Shown here in pieces: positions 1-9,222 of a DNA stretch of 35,205 bases (within the stretch, counting starts at the first letter, position 1; every line of letters begins with the position of its first letter). The translations under genes were made by a program, and so were the position numbers. The notes under the pieces were generated by a model. That model had not been told where the DNA came from. It did not search any database and worked only from the letters and a program-made list of their open reading frames with translations. The DNA is from an uncultured Micrococcales bacterium (GTDB taxonomy: Bacteria > Actinomycetota > Actinomycetes > Actinomycetales > Microbacteriaceae), in NCBI GenBank assembly GCA_903880095.1, contig CAIRNX010000035.1, forward strand, positions 1-35,205, in the 5' to 3' direction.

Positions 1-360
1 GGGTAAACCTGAGACGGTAACAGTTGCGACGAGTTCGTTATTTACGAAGACGGGAATGCAACCGCCGTGCGATGCATAGTCTTTCTCGTCAAGTTTTAGC
101 TCAACTAACGGGTCTTTGCCTTCTGCTCGCAATTGGGCGAGATGCCAGGTGTCCTTTTCTGTCAGCTGGGTAAGGTTGCGCTTACGTCTTGCCCAGTCAA
201 AATTTTCTGCGGTAGCGCCTGGGAGCATCACCGAAAACATCGGTGTGTCACCTGAGCGAATGTCGATTACGATCGGCAACTTGCTGGCCAAAGCCTCATC
301 ACTCATCCGGGTGCCAAGATGGTAGGCGTCTTCTACCGTGAAGTGTTTGAGATTGACCAT
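1..360 (-). CDS. UPF0303 / DUF336 (HbpS-GlcG-like) protein, 3' end beyond window
   Basis: The gene starts with ATG at 358-360 and runs off the left edge, so about 120 residues are visible. The reading frame shows the UPF0303 (YBR137W-like) landmarks: an LPIVIDIRSGD strand, the LPGATAENFDWARRKRN segment, a YASHGGCIPV turn and a TVTVSGLP strand. The family is about 160 residues long, so roughly 40 C-terminal residues are missing. Members are small cytoplasmic proteins often labelled heme-degrading domain proteins; their biochemical role is poorly defined and I do not assign one. The start lies 4 bases after the PotC-like stop codon, so the gene is probably the last in the polyamine transporter operon. 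The family call is confident; the function and the link to transport are not. Confidence 0.75.
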   Translation of the reverse strand, partial: MVNLKHFTVEDAYHLGTRMSDEALASKLPIVIDIRSGDTPMFSVMLPGATAENFDWARRKRNLTQLTEKDTWHLAQLRAEGKDPLVELKLDEKDYASHGGCIPVFVNNELVATVTVSGLP

Positions 361-364
361 TTAT

Positions 365-1159
365 TTACTTTGCGTCGTCACGCGAAAGTTTTTGCGCAAA
401 GTAGAGCGGGATTACCGAGATCAGAACCGTGGTCACGGCGACTACGTCTACAACTGGCGCTTTGCCAGGGCGGAACATATTGTTCAGAATCCAGATTGGT
501 AGGGTTTCGACCCCAGCGCCTGCCGTGAAGGTAGTGACGATGATTTCATCGAAGCTGAGGGCAAAGGCTAGGAGGCCGCCGGCAATCAGCGCCGAACCGA
601 TCTGGGGAAGCGTGATCAATCTAAAAGTGGTGAAGATACCTGCGCCAAGGTCGGCAGAGGCATCCTCTAAGTTTCTATTCGTTCTCGAGAGTCGGGCCAG
701 AACGTTGTTATAGACCGTCACGATGCAGAAGGTGGCGTGGGCGATGATTACCGTGGCCATACTCAGTTGTAGCCCCAGAACGGTCCTGAAGGCGTTATTG
801 AGGGCCAAGCCGGTGACAATTCCGGGGAGCGCTATCGGCAAGATAACCATCAACCCGATCGACTCTTTGCCGAAAAACTTGTATCTCGAAAGTGCGAGGG
901 CTAAGAGGGTGCCCAAGACCAGGGCTACGAGTGATGCGCAGAGAGCGATCACGACGCTTGTGCCAAGCGCAGCGATGAGCCCACCCGAACCAAATGCTCG
1001 CACCCACCAATTCAAGGTGAAGCCCGGCGGCGGCCATTCCATGTTCATCGACTTATTGAACGAGTTGATAAAAACGATGACGAGCGGTAGATAAATCACG
1101 GCGAGAACGAGGCTAGAGATGAAGCCGAGAATTATTGTTGCCGAACGACTGATTCGCAT
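365..1159 (-). CDS. potC: ABC transporter permease, spermidine/putrescine type (PotC-like)
   Basis: This 264-residue inner-membrane permease would form half of the translocation channel of a polyamine importer. It has about six hydrophobic segments, the first at about residues 8-32. The EAA coupling motif is present near residues 165-200 (DASADLGAGIFTTFRLITLP), which binds the ATPase subunit. Length and order fit PotC/YdcV proteins. The start ATG (1157-1159) overlaps the stop codon of the PotB-like gene as TAATG and has no clear ribosome-binding site of its own, so it is probably read by translational coupling. The polyamine substrate is inferred from family resemblance and from the neighbouring PotD-like binding protein; related systems move other small cationic compounds. 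Confidence 0.88.
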   Translation of the reverse strand: MRISRSATIILGFISSLVLAVIYLPLVIVFINSFNKSMNMEWPPPGFTLNWWVRAFGSGGLIAALGTSVVIALCASLVALVLGTLLALALSRYKFFGKESIGLMVILPIALPGIVTGLALNNAFRTVLGLQLSMATVIIAHATFCIVTVYNNVLARLSRTNRNLEDASADLGAGIFTTFRLITLPQIGSALIAGGLLAFALSFDEIIVTTFTAGAGVETLPIWILNNMFRPGKAPVVDVVAVTTVLISVIPLYFAQKLSRDDAK

Positions 1160-2067
1160 TAGAGGTTATTCAGAGCTCCAGTGCGCCTTACCGAGCCCAA
1201 GTAGGCAAACATAATCGCGATAGGTATTAGAGCGAGGGCTGCGGCCATGGGGAGGTTGTTTGCCGTGCCAACGTTTGTGTAAATCAAGTTACCTAGCATC
1301 TGGTTTGGGCCACCCACGATGTTGATAGTTATGTAGTCGCCGAGCGTGAGCGAGAAAGCGAAAATTGAGCCGGCAATAATGCTTGGCAGGATCATCGGAA
1401 AAATGACTCTTCTGACTGTTGTGAAAGTCTTGGCACCAAGATCGCTGGAAGCCTCGAGCATATTTCCAGGCACCTTCTCGAGCCCACCATAGATCGGCAA
1501 GATCACGTAGGGTAGCCACATGTAGCCGAGCGTTATGGCTGCGCCCCAGAGCGAATAGCCCGGCGTGTTTAGACCGAGAGGCTCAAGAAGCCACTGCAGG
1601 ACGCCTTTGTTTGACAGAACCGATCGCCAGGCGTAAGCCTTCACCAAGTAGCTTGCCCAAAGGGGCAAAAGAACTGAAATGGCGAGTATGTTTCGAAGTT
1701 TTGGGCCAGCCACCTTCGACATGAAGAAGGCGATTGGTAGGGCAAGTGCAATATCGACGAGGGTGACGCCGAGGGCGATGCCGATCGTGCGCAACGTTAC
1801 CGAAGAGTAGAGCGAATCGGTGAAGAGCGAAACTATGTTGTCTAGGTTCCAAGCAACTTTGGTGTTGCCCGTGAATTCGTCCACAGTCCAGAACGCGGTG
1901 ACCAGGAGCATCAAAAGCGCTGCTATGTAAACGAGCGCCAGCCAAAGAACCGGCGCCGCCAGAAGGAGTTGCAATCTCGCTTTGGCGTGGTTGTAAAGGT
2001 AACTAGAAACCCGGCGTGCTGGAGTCACCGCAATGGCGGCTCCAGCAACGCTCGGGTTTTTAGTCAT
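1159..2067 (-). CDS. potB: ABC transporter permease, spermidine/putrescine type (PotB-like)
   Basis: This 302-residue permease pairs with the PotC-like protein. A polar N-terminal tail of about 35 residues precedes six predicted membrane segments, the first around residues 36-60. An EAA loop (DLGAKTFTTVRRVIFPMILP) lies at about 208-228. The start ATG is 9 bases downstream of the PotD-like stop codon and the stop overlaps the next start. The gene order in the direction of transcription is ATPase, binding protein, PotB, PotC. This differs from the E. coli potABCD order but still supplies every subunit of a type I importer. No obvious Shine-Dalgarno sequence precedes the start. Confidence 0.88.
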   Translation of the reverse strand: MTKNPSVAGAAIAVTPARRVSSYLYNHAKARLQLLLAAPVLWLALVYIAALLMLLVTAFWTVDEFTGNTKVAWNLDNIVSLFTDSLYSSVTLRTIGIALGVTLVDIALALPIAFFMSKVAGPKLRNILAISVLLPLWASYLVKAYAWRSVLSNKGVLQWLLEPLGLNTPGYSLWGAAITLGYMWLPYVILPIYGGLEKVPGNMLEASSDLGAKTFTTVRRVIFPMILPSIIAGSIFAFSLTLGDYITINIVGGPNQMLGNLIYTNVGTANNLPMAAALALIPIAIMFAYLGSVRRTGALNNL

Positions 2068-2076
2068 GATGATTTG

Positions 2077-3243
2077 TTAGCCCTTGATGTCTTGCCAGGC
2101 TTTAGTCCAAGCAGCGTAGTCGGTGCACTTGACGTCTTTACGGCCGTCAAGGCAGGTGCTGATTGGGGTTGTCCAGTACCAGATCTGAGCCGCGTAAGCC
2201 TCGTCGCCAGCGTGGTAGGTGTCACAGAAAGCTTTGTCAGATGCGTACTGGCAGGCGTCCTGGGTCACGGGTGCTTCACCGAAGTACTCGGTTGCTGCGG
2301 CGTTAGCCTTCGGGCTGTCGATGTAGTCGAGCCACTTGTATGCACAGTTAACGTGCTTTGTGCTCGAAGAAATCATCCAGCTGTCAGACCAACCAGTTGC
2401 ACCCTCGGTAGGCAGAATCGCTTCGGTGTGTGACTTGGTCGACATCGAGTTCTTGATTACCTGCCAGGTGGTGCCAACAACCGTGTTGCCGGTTTCGAAC
2501 GACTGAATCGACTTTAGGTAGTCGCTCCAGTACTCACCAACGTTTGCGCGCTGAGCCTTTAGAAGGTCGACCGCTTCTGCCAGCTGGTCTTTGTCTAGCG
2601 AGTAAGGGTTGGTGATGCCAAGCTCAGGCTTGTGCTTCATCAAGTAGAGCGCTGCGTCGGCAATGTAGATCGGCGAATCGTAGGCGGTTACCTTGCCCTT
2701 GTATGCGCTCGCGCCATCAAAGACAACGCTCCACGACGTCGGAGCTGGCTTAACGACGTCGGTGTTGTACATGAGAAGGTTTGCGCCGTAGCCGTGAGGT
2801 ACCCCATAGGACTTCTTGTCGACGGTGTTCCATGCTCGGTTTTTCAAGAAGCTATATACGTTTGCATAGCTTGGAATAAGTGCTGTGTTAAGTGGCTGCA
2901 CGTAACCGCCAGCGACTAGGCGAAGCGTGGCGTCACCTGACGCTGCAATGGCGTCGTATTGTCCGGTCTTAAACAAGCTGAGGGCCTCGTCGCTTGTGCC
3001 ATAAGGCTTGAACGTTACCTGGCAGCCGGTTTCTTTCTCGAATGGGGTAACCCAGTCAACGGTCTTGTCGGTGCTGCCATCTTCGGCATAACCTGGCCAA
3101 CCGAGCAGGGTCAGTGTCTTTTCGTTTGCTCCGAGCTTGTCGAGCATGGTGCCGCCATTGTTGCCAGAACCGCTTGAACAGCCGGCCAAGGCGAGCGACA
3201 CAGCAACTGCTACTACAAGCCCCTTTGCTTTGCTTAGCTTCAC
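2077..3243 (-). CDS. potD: polyamine-type extracellular solute-binding lipoprotein (PotD-like)
   Basis: This 388-residue binding protein would capture substrate outside the cell and deliver it to PotB/PotC. The N-terminus is a lipoprotein signal: basic residues, a hydrophobic stretch at 9-20 and a lipobox ending LAGC with the lipidated Cys at 22, followed by a Ser/Gly-rich linker. The body resembles COG0687 PotD/PotF proteins, with the TLLGWPGYAE strand near 45-55 and a GVPHGYGANLLMYNTDVV hinge near 145-165. The start is GTG at 3241-3243, supported by a strong AAAAGGAGA ribosome-binding site that overlaps the stop codon of the ATPase gene. Ligand specificity cannot be read from the sequence; spermidine or putrescine is the family default. 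Confidence 0.87.
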   Translation of the reverse strand: MKLSKAKGLVVAVAVSLALAGCSSGSGNNGGTMLDKLGANEKTLTLLGWPGYAEDGSTDKTVDWVTPFEKETGCQVTFKPYGTSDEALSLFKTGQYDAIAASGDATLRLVAGGYVQPLNTALIPSYANVYSFLKNRAWNTVDKKSYGVPHGYGANLLMYNTDVVKPAPTSWSVVFDGASAYKGKVTAYDSPIYIADAALYLMKHKPELGITNPYSLDKDQLAEAVDLLKAQRANVGEYWSDYLKSIQSFETGNTVVGTTWQVIKNSMSTKSHTEAILPTEGATGWSDSWMISSSTKHVNCAYKWLDYIDSPKANAAATEYFGEAPVTQDACQYASDKAFCDTYHAGDEAYAAQIWYWTTPISTCLDGRKDVKCTDYAAWTKAWQDIKG

Positions 3244-3254
3244 TTTTTCTCCTT

Positions 3255-4235
3255 TTAGGTGAGCTTGACCAGGTCGGTCTTGCTCATTTTTACCTTCACC
3301 GTCGCGCCGCGGCGGTAAGACTTTGCGTTGTCATCGCTCGCAGAAACCTCTGCGATTAGTTGTTGGCCATTCAAGTCGACAATGAATCGAATCGTCGAAC
3401 CCAGGTAGATCACTTCGAGCACTTCAGCTGAGTCTCCAGTTGAACCAAGTTCGACTTGTTCTGGTCGAATCATGGTTTGTGCGTTGATGCCAAAAAGTTT
3501 GTTGCTCTGTTCTGGTTCAAACACGTTCGCGGTGCCGACGAATCTGGCAACGAACTCCGTTGCCGGCTGTTCGTAAAGTTCTTGCGGAGTGCCAATTTGT
3601 TCGATCTTGCCGTTGTTGAAGATTGCTATGCGGTCGCTAAGAGTCAGCGCTTCGTCTTGATCGTGGGTTACGAAGATGAATGTGATGCCAAGTTCGCGTT
3701 GCAACTCTTTGAGCTCGATCTGCATCTTTTCGCGAAGCTTTAGATCTAGGGCGCCGAGAGGTTCGTCGAGCAGCAAAATCTTCGGCTCAACCACAATCGC
3801 GCGAGCGAGTGCGACACGTTGCCTTTGACCGCCAGAAAGCTGAGCTGGTTTGCGATCTGCAAAGTCGGCTAGGTGCACCTTGCTGAGCGCTTCCATCGCG
3901 CGTTCGAGGCGTTCTTTCTTGGGAACCTTACGAACCTTCAGTCCATACTCAACGTTTTCGATGACGCTCAGGTGGGGGAATAGCGCGTAGTCCTGAAAAA
4001 CAGTGTTGACATCACGGTCGAACGGAGCTTTATTGGTCACGTCTTCGTCATAAAGCAAGACTTGGCCCTGGGTCGGCAATTCAAAGCCGGCAATCATGCG
4101 CAAAACGGTGGTTTTACCCGAACCCGATGGGCCGAGCATTGAAAAAAATTCGCCTGACTTGATCTCTAGGTCGAGGCTGTCTACGGCGGTGAAATCCCCG
4201 AACTTCTTAGTTAACCCCCGGATGGATATCGCCAC
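3255..4235 (-). CDS. potA: ABC transporter ATP-binding protein, polyamine type (PotA-like)
   Basis: This 326-residue ATPase powers the importer encoded downstream. All nucleotide-binding motifs are present: Walker A GPSGSGKTT at 35-43, Q-loop Gln81, signature LSGGQ at 133-137, Walker B ILLLDEP at 153-159 and switch His191. A TOBE-like domain follows at about 240-326, as is usual in the PotA/MalK subfamily. The start is GTG (4233-4235), with a weak GAGGT upstream. It is the first gene of the operon and is transcribed away from the PhnA-like gene across a 74-bp intergenic region. The PotA assignment rests on this context, since such ATPases resemble those of iron(III) and sugar importers. Confidence 0.9.
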   Translation of the reverse strand: MAISIRGLTKKFGDFTAVDSLDLEIKSGEFFSMLGPSGSGKTTVLRMIAGFELPTQGQVLLYDEDVTNKAPFDRDVNTVFQDYALFPHLSVIENVEYGLKVRKVPKKERLERAMEALSKVHLADFADRKPAQLSGGQRQRVALARAIVVEPKILLLDEPLGALDLKLREKMQIELKELQRELGITFIFVTHDQDEALTLSDRIAIFNNGKIEQIGTPQELYEQPATEFVARFVGTANVFEPEQSNKLFGINAQTMIRPEQVELGSTGDSAEVLEVIYLGSTIRFIVDLNGQQLIAEVSASDDNAKSYRRGATVKVKMSKTDLVKLT

Positions 4236-4264
4236 TTTTTGACCTCGCTGTCGTTGCTTTGTTC

Positions 4265-4270
4265 ATACTA
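4265..4270 (-). promoter_or_regulatory. possible -10 element of the pot operon
   Basis: On the minus strand TAGTAT lies about 30 bases upstream of the potA-like GTG start and matches the TANNNT form of actinobacterial -10 elements. I cannot identify a convincing -35. This is a weak call based on position and hexamer only. Confidence 0.25.
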
Positions 4271-4294
4271 ACCAGAAATCGTTATTGACCCTCG

Positions 4295-4302
4295 TATAAA
4301 GT
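4295..4302 (+). promoter_or_regulatory. -10 element close to the start of the PhnA-like gene
   Basis: TATAAAGT contains two overlapping hexamers, TATAAA ending nine bases and TAAAGT ending seven bases before the ATG at 4310. No Shine-Dalgarno sequence lies between, so a leaderless or nearly leaderless transcript is likely. No matching -35 is visible. Confidence 0.45.
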
Positions 4303-4309
4303 CGAAAGC

Positions 4310-4657
4310 ATGTCTGAACAGTTACCTCCGTGCCCGGTTTGTGGCAGTGTCTACACCTACGAGATGGACCCTCTCTTGGTTTGCCCCGAGTGCGCTCACG
4401 AGTGGTCACCGGAGATTGAGAATGTTGAGGTCGAGGTTGTCGTCAAGGACTCCGTCGGCAACGTGCTTCTAGACGGCGATACAGTCACGATTAATAAAGA
4501 TCTAAAGGTCAAGGGTTACTCGACATCGATCAAGGTTGGCACCAAGGTGCGCAACATCAGGCTAATCAGCGCTCAGGACGGCCATGACATTGACGCAAAG
4601 GTTGATGGCTTCGGCTCGATGTACCTCAAATCGAGCATCGTCAAAAAGGTCCTCTAG
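4310..4657 (+). CDS. PhnA/YjdM-family zinc-ribbon protein
   Basis: This 115-residue protein has the standard length and two-part layout of the PhnA (YjdM) family. An N-terminal zinc ribbon carries Cys8, Cys11, Cys25 and Cys28, and a conserved C-terminal beta-barrel-like domain includes the VVVKDSVGN and KVDGFGSMYLKS segments. The name derives from the E. coli phosphonate gene region, but the family has no established role in phosphonate breakdown, and no phosphonate genes are visible here. The gene stands alone on the plus strand between divergent and convergent neighbours. Its TAG stop overlaps the SDR stop within the four bases CTAG (4654-4657). Confidence 0.9.
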   Translation: MSEQLPPCPVCGSVYTYEMDPLLVCPECAHEWSPEIENVEVEVVVKDSVGNVLLDGDTVTINKDLKVKGYSTSIKVGTKVRNIRLISAQDGHDIDAKVDGFGSMYLKSSIVKKVL

Positions 4658-5457
4658 CCGAGCAGTGACTTCATCTGCTTGTAGATTACTCCGGCAGCAT
4701 AAACCGGGTTTAGGCGGGTCAAGAAGTCCATCATCTTGGCGTCTTGACCGATGCAAACGCGGGGCTTGTTGTTTTCGATCGCGTCGACCATTGCCTTAGC
4801 GGCATCGGTTGCCTTAGTCATTTTGAATTTGGGTGCGTCTTCTCCGGCTGGGCCAGGGTTTGCCATTCCAGAGTTAGCTGCGATGTTGGTCTCGATTGCG
4901 CCAGGGAACACCACTGTGACACCAACCTTGGTGTCTAGTAGTTCAGAGCGCAGACCTTCGGTGAAGAGTTTGATGGCCGCCTTCGAGGCGCCATAGACGC
5001 TCTGGCCAGGGACGGGGGCGTAGGCGCCCATCGATGAGACGTTCAGAATGTGCGCCTCTGGGCGCTTGAGTAGCTCAGGTAGGAACGACTTGACCATGTG
5101 GAGCGGGCCATTGAAGTTGACGTTCATAACCTTTGCCGCGGCCTCGTAGGTGAGGTCATTGATTTTCACGAATGGCTGGATGATTCCCGCGTTGTTCATG
5201 ATTGCGTCCACTGCGCCAAGCTTCTCGATTACCTGGGCTGGGAGCGCAGCGACCTTGCCGGAGTCGGTGACGTCGATAACAAAGGTTTCGATGGTGCCAG
5301 CGAGGGCTATGGCTTCTTTCTTGGTCTCGGCTAGAAAGTCTTCACGCAGATCGACCGCGGCAACTTTTGCACCTCGTCTGATTAGTTCGAGGGTGATTTC
5401 GCGCCCCATGCCGTTGCCGGCGCCGGTTACTACTACGACTTTTCCGTTGACCTTCAT
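4654..5457 (-). CDS. short-chain dehydrogenase/reductase (SDR) family oxidoreductase
   Basis: This 267-residue protein is a classical SDR acting on an alcohol or carbonyl substrate with NAD(P)H. It shows the nucleotide-binding TGAGNGMG motif at 11-18, the NNAG motif at 88-91, catalytic Ser141 or Ser142, Tyr155 and Lys159 in YGASK, and a PG motif after the active site. An acidic residue (Asp36) at the end of the second strand (AAVDLR) would favour NAD over NADP, although this is only suggestive. The start ATG has an AAGGGG ribosome-binding site about seven bases upstream. The gene is divergent from the glutathione peroxidase gene. Substrate is unknown. Confidence 0.9.
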   Translation of the reverse strand: MKVNGKVVVVTGAGNGMGREITLELIRRGAKVAAVDLREDFLAETKKEAIALAGTIETFVIDVTDSGKVAALPAQVIEKLGAVDAIMNNAGIIQPFVKINDLTYEAAAKVMNVNFNGPLHMVKSFLPELLKRPEAHILNVSSMGAYAPVPGQSVYGASKAAIKLFTEGLRSELLDTKVGVTVVFPGAIETNIAANSGMANPGPAGEDAPKFKMTKATDAAKAMVDAIENNKPRVCIGQDAKMMDFLTRLNPVYAAGVIYKQMKSLLG

Positions 5458-5554
5458 TTGAGCCCCTTTGTCTTGGTATTACAACAATACAACTCGTTCG
5501 GACACAAATGATTATTAGGGGAACAAACGGTTCTGTGTTTTGCTTGAGAGTCTT

Positions 5555-6031
5555 ATGGACCTTTCACAGATCGAACTCGAAATGCTTGACGGCTCAACCA
5601 AGAAATTTGGCGATGTCGCTGGCAAGGTGACCCTTGTTGTCAACGTAGCCTCGCGCTGCGGTCTCACGCCACAATACGAAGCGCTGGAGGCTCTGCAGAG
5701 AAAGTACGGGCCAAAAGGTTTTGTAGTCGTTGGGTTGCCATCGAACCAGTTCTTTCAAGAGCTTTCTTCAGAGTCAGACATTTCTGAGTACTGCTCGACC
5801 ACCTGGGGCGTCACTTTTCCGATGACCGCGAAGGTCAAGGTGAATGGCCGCTCTCGTCATTCGCTCTACAAGGAGCTGGTGAAGGCCAAGGATGGCTCCG
5901 GTGTTGCTGGGCCAGTGCTTTGGAACTTTGAGAAGTTTTTGGTGCTGGCCGATGGTTCGGTAAAGAGATTTCGCCCGCCGGTAAAGCCAGACTCAGACGA
6001 GATTGTCTCGGCTATTGAGGCCGCGCTCTAG
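5555..6031 (+). CDS. glutathione peroxidase family thiol peroxidase (Cys type)
   Basis: This 158-residue protein reduces peroxides using a catalytic cysteine. Cys35 in NVASRCGLTPQY is the peroxidatic residue and replaces selenocysteine. Cys80 in EYCSTTWGVTFPM matches the resolving cysteine of thioredoxin-dependent members, so thioredoxin is a more likely reductant than glutathione. The WNFEKFLV motif near residue 127 supplies the Trp and Asn of the active site. One oddity is NQFFQE at 64-69, where the family usually has NQFGxQE, so it is one residue shorter. I chose the ATG at 5555 with GAGAG upstream; a TTG at 5540 in the same frame would add five residues. The stop overlaps the next gene by four bases. 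Confidence 0.9.
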   Translation: MDLSQIELEMLDGSTKKFGDVAGKVTLVVNVASRCGLTPQYEALEALQRKYGPKGFVVVGLPSNQFFQELSSESDISEYCSTTWGVTFPMTAKVKVNGRSRHSLYKELVKAKDGSGVAGPVLWNFEKFLVLADGSVKRFRPPVKPDSDEIVSAIEAAL

Positions 6032-6903
6032 CTCCTTGGCTGGTCGCTGAGCAATTCGGCGTCCATCGGGGCTGAATCTTCAAGCCCTTCATTGATTCGC
6101 TTTAAATCTTCAGCGGTCAGCTCGAGTTTCAGCGCACTGAGCGAGTCTAGAACTGACTCTTTTCGGGTTACGCCAGGAATCGGCACCAACTGGCTGGAGA
6201 GGCTTCTAAGCCATGCGATAGCCACCGCATAGGTCGAGACGCTCTTCTCGCTCGCAATAGTCTTGATGATGCCCTGAGCGTCGTTTTGGCGCGCGCCCTT
6301 GGTTGGTGACCAAGGAAGGTACTTGATATTGTGCTTTTCGCAAACCTCAAGCACGTCTAGTTCTTGGCGGTAGGCAGGGTTTAGCTGGTTTTGCACGCTG
6401 GCAACTTCGCCAATGACCTCGACGGCTCGTTCAAGCTGATTCGCCGAGTAGTTGCTAACCCCAATGTTTTCGATCAAACCACGCTGCCTAAGCGCCGCAA
6501 TGTTTTCGAGCTGAGTTTCGAACGCCATGTTTGGGTCGAGTCGGTGATGCTGCCAAAGCGGAATGCTGCTGAGGTTGAGGCGGCCGGCTGAGGCTTCAAC
6601 AGCGCGCAGCAGGTAATCGAGACTCGCGTTACGACCCCAAACTTCGCCAGGCTTACGAGTTATGCCGGCCTTTGTAGCGATTAATAGGTTCTCGGTGTTG
6701 CCGGTGAAAGACCTAATCGCCTCGGCGAGGAGTTCTTCGTTGTGCCCGAAAGTGTTCCAGCTCGGGGCATAGATGTCTGAGGTGTCGAAAAGGGTGACGC
6801 CTTGGCGCATTGCTTCGTGCAGAGCCTCGATAGTTGATTCTCTGTTCTGCTCACTGGCTCCGAAAGACGCCTTCATGAAACCGAAACCGAGTGAACCAAA
6901 CAT
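6028..6903 (-). CDS. aldo/keto reductase
   Basis: This 291-residue protein is an NADPH-dependent aldo/keto reductase with a TIM-barrel fold. The catalytic tetrad is recognisable: Asp and Tyr in FDTSDIY, Lys in IATKAGI and His in LWQHHRLDP. Later come the GVSNYS strand and the PIPGVTR segment that closes on the cofactor. The ATG at 6901-6903 is preferred because an AAAAAGGA ribosome-binding site lies six bases upstream; a TTG two codons earlier would place the site too close. The ATG follows the TerC-like stop codon by two bases, so this is the last gene of the long minus-strand operon. Its substrate and link to the other genes are unknown. Confidence 0.88.
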   Translation of the reverse strand: MFGSLGFGFMKASFGASEQNRESTIEALHEAMRQGVTLFDTSDIYAPSWNTFGHNEELLAEAIRSFTGNTENLLIATKAGITRKPGEVWGRNASLDYLLRAVEASAGRLNLSSIPLWQHHRLDPNMAFETQLENIAALRQRGLIENIGVSNYSANQLERAVEVIGEVASVQNQLNPAYRQELDVLEVCEKHNIKYLPWSPTKGARQNDAQGIIKTIASEKSVSTYAVAIAWLRSLSSQLVPIPGVTRKESVLDSLSALKLELTAEDLKRINEGLEDSAPMDAELLSDQPRS

Positions 6904-6905
6904 GA

Positions 6906-7880
6906 TCAATCCTTTTTAGTAATGAGAAGGCTGGCGCCTGCTGAAACAACCAAGCAAACCACGATGAAGATAAGCGAAGTTTCGGTGCTGATGTCTGGAG
7001 CCCACTCGACTGGGTGGCCGCCGTTGATAAACGGCAACTCGTTTACATGCATTGCATGGGCAACCAGTTTGAAGCCGATGAACGCAAGAATTGCCGAGAT
7101 TCCGTATTCGAGAAAGCGGAGGTTCTCGATGAGGCTGCCGAGCAAGAAGTAGAGCTGGCGCAGACCCATTAGGGCAAAAATGTTTGCGGTAAGAACGATG
7201 AACCCGTCGGTGGTGATACCGAAGATTGCCGGAATCGAGTCAAACGCGAACATTACGTCGGTCAGTGCCAAGGTAATGAAAACAACGATTATTGGTGTGA
7301 AGGTTCTTTTGCCAGCAACGTTGGTGCGAATCTTCATGCCTTCGTAGTTTTCGGTGTAGGCGATTCGCTTGCTCAAGAACTTGGTCAGCTTGGATTCAGA
7401 CTCTTCATCGTCACCTTCGCTGCGGAACAACTGGTGAATTGCCGTGTAGATCAAGAACGCACCAAAGAGGTAGAAGATGCCGGTGAATGCATTCAAGATG
7501 GCAACGCCAGCGAAGATAAAAGCGGCACGCAAGACGAGTGACATGATGATGCCGACCATAAGTACTTCTTGCTGATACTTCTTTGGCACCGCGAAGCGCG
7601 CCATGATGATCACGAAGACGAAAAGGTTGTCTACGCTGAGACTGTATTCGGTCAACCAACCAGCGAAAAACTCGCTAGCTCGATCTGCTCCAGAGCTGAA
7701 GGCAAGAAAGGTTCCGAAGAGGGCCGCGAGTAGTGCGTAAAAGCCGACCCATGCGGCGGACTCTTTGGTCGATGGCTCATGTGGCCGGCGGGAGATGATG
7801 AAAACATCGGCAAGAAGCACGCCGACGAGTGCCACTATTGTGGCAATTTCAAACCAAGCGGGAATCGCGTGGTGAGCCAT
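6906..7880 (-). CDS. TerC family integral membrane protein
   Basis: This 324-residue membrane protein has about nine hydrophobic segments and both hallmark acidic motifs of the TerC/Alx family: LSVDNLFVFVIIMARF near residues 80-98 and DVMFAFDSIPAIFGIT near 208-225. Members have been linked to tellurite resistance, pH-responsive Alx function and metal ion, particularly manganese, export or loading of secreted metalloenzymes. The sequence alone cannot choose between these. The ATG at 7878-7880 lies two bases downstream of the argG stop codon, so the gene is cotranscribed with argG and probably translationally coupled. No tellurite-resistance cluster surrounds it. Confidence 0.9.
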   Translation of the reverse strand: MAHHAIPAWFEIATIVALVGVLLADVFIISRRPHEPSTKESAAWVGFYALLAALFGTFLAFSSGADRASEFFAGWLTEYSLSVDNLFVFVIIMARFAVPKKYQQEVLMVGIIMSLVLRAAFIFAGVAILNAFTGIFYLFGAFLIYTAIHQLFRSEGDDEESESKLTKFLSKRIAYTENYEGMKIRTNVAGKRTFTPIIVVFITLALTDVMFAFDSIPAIFGITTDGFIVLTANIFALMGLRQLYFLLGSLIENLRFLEYGISAILAFIGFKLVAHAMHVNELPFINGGHPVEWAPDISTETSLIFIVVCLVVSAGASLLITKKD

Positions 7881-7882
7881 TT

Positions 7883-9208
<1,326 letters not shown>

Positions 9209-9222
9209 CCCAACTTTTGAGC

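Noticed and set aside
4285-4300. TTGACC (4285-4290) with TATAAA (4295-4300) as a -35/-10 pair for the PhnA-like gene
   Set aside because: Only four bases separate the hexamers; a working promoter needs about 16-18. Only the TATAAA/TAAAGT element is kept.
5476-5490. GTATT-ACAAC-AATAC inverted repeat between the SDR and glutathione peroxidase genes
   Set aside because: Five-base AT-rich arms are too short to stand out, and no promoter element could be placed relative to it.
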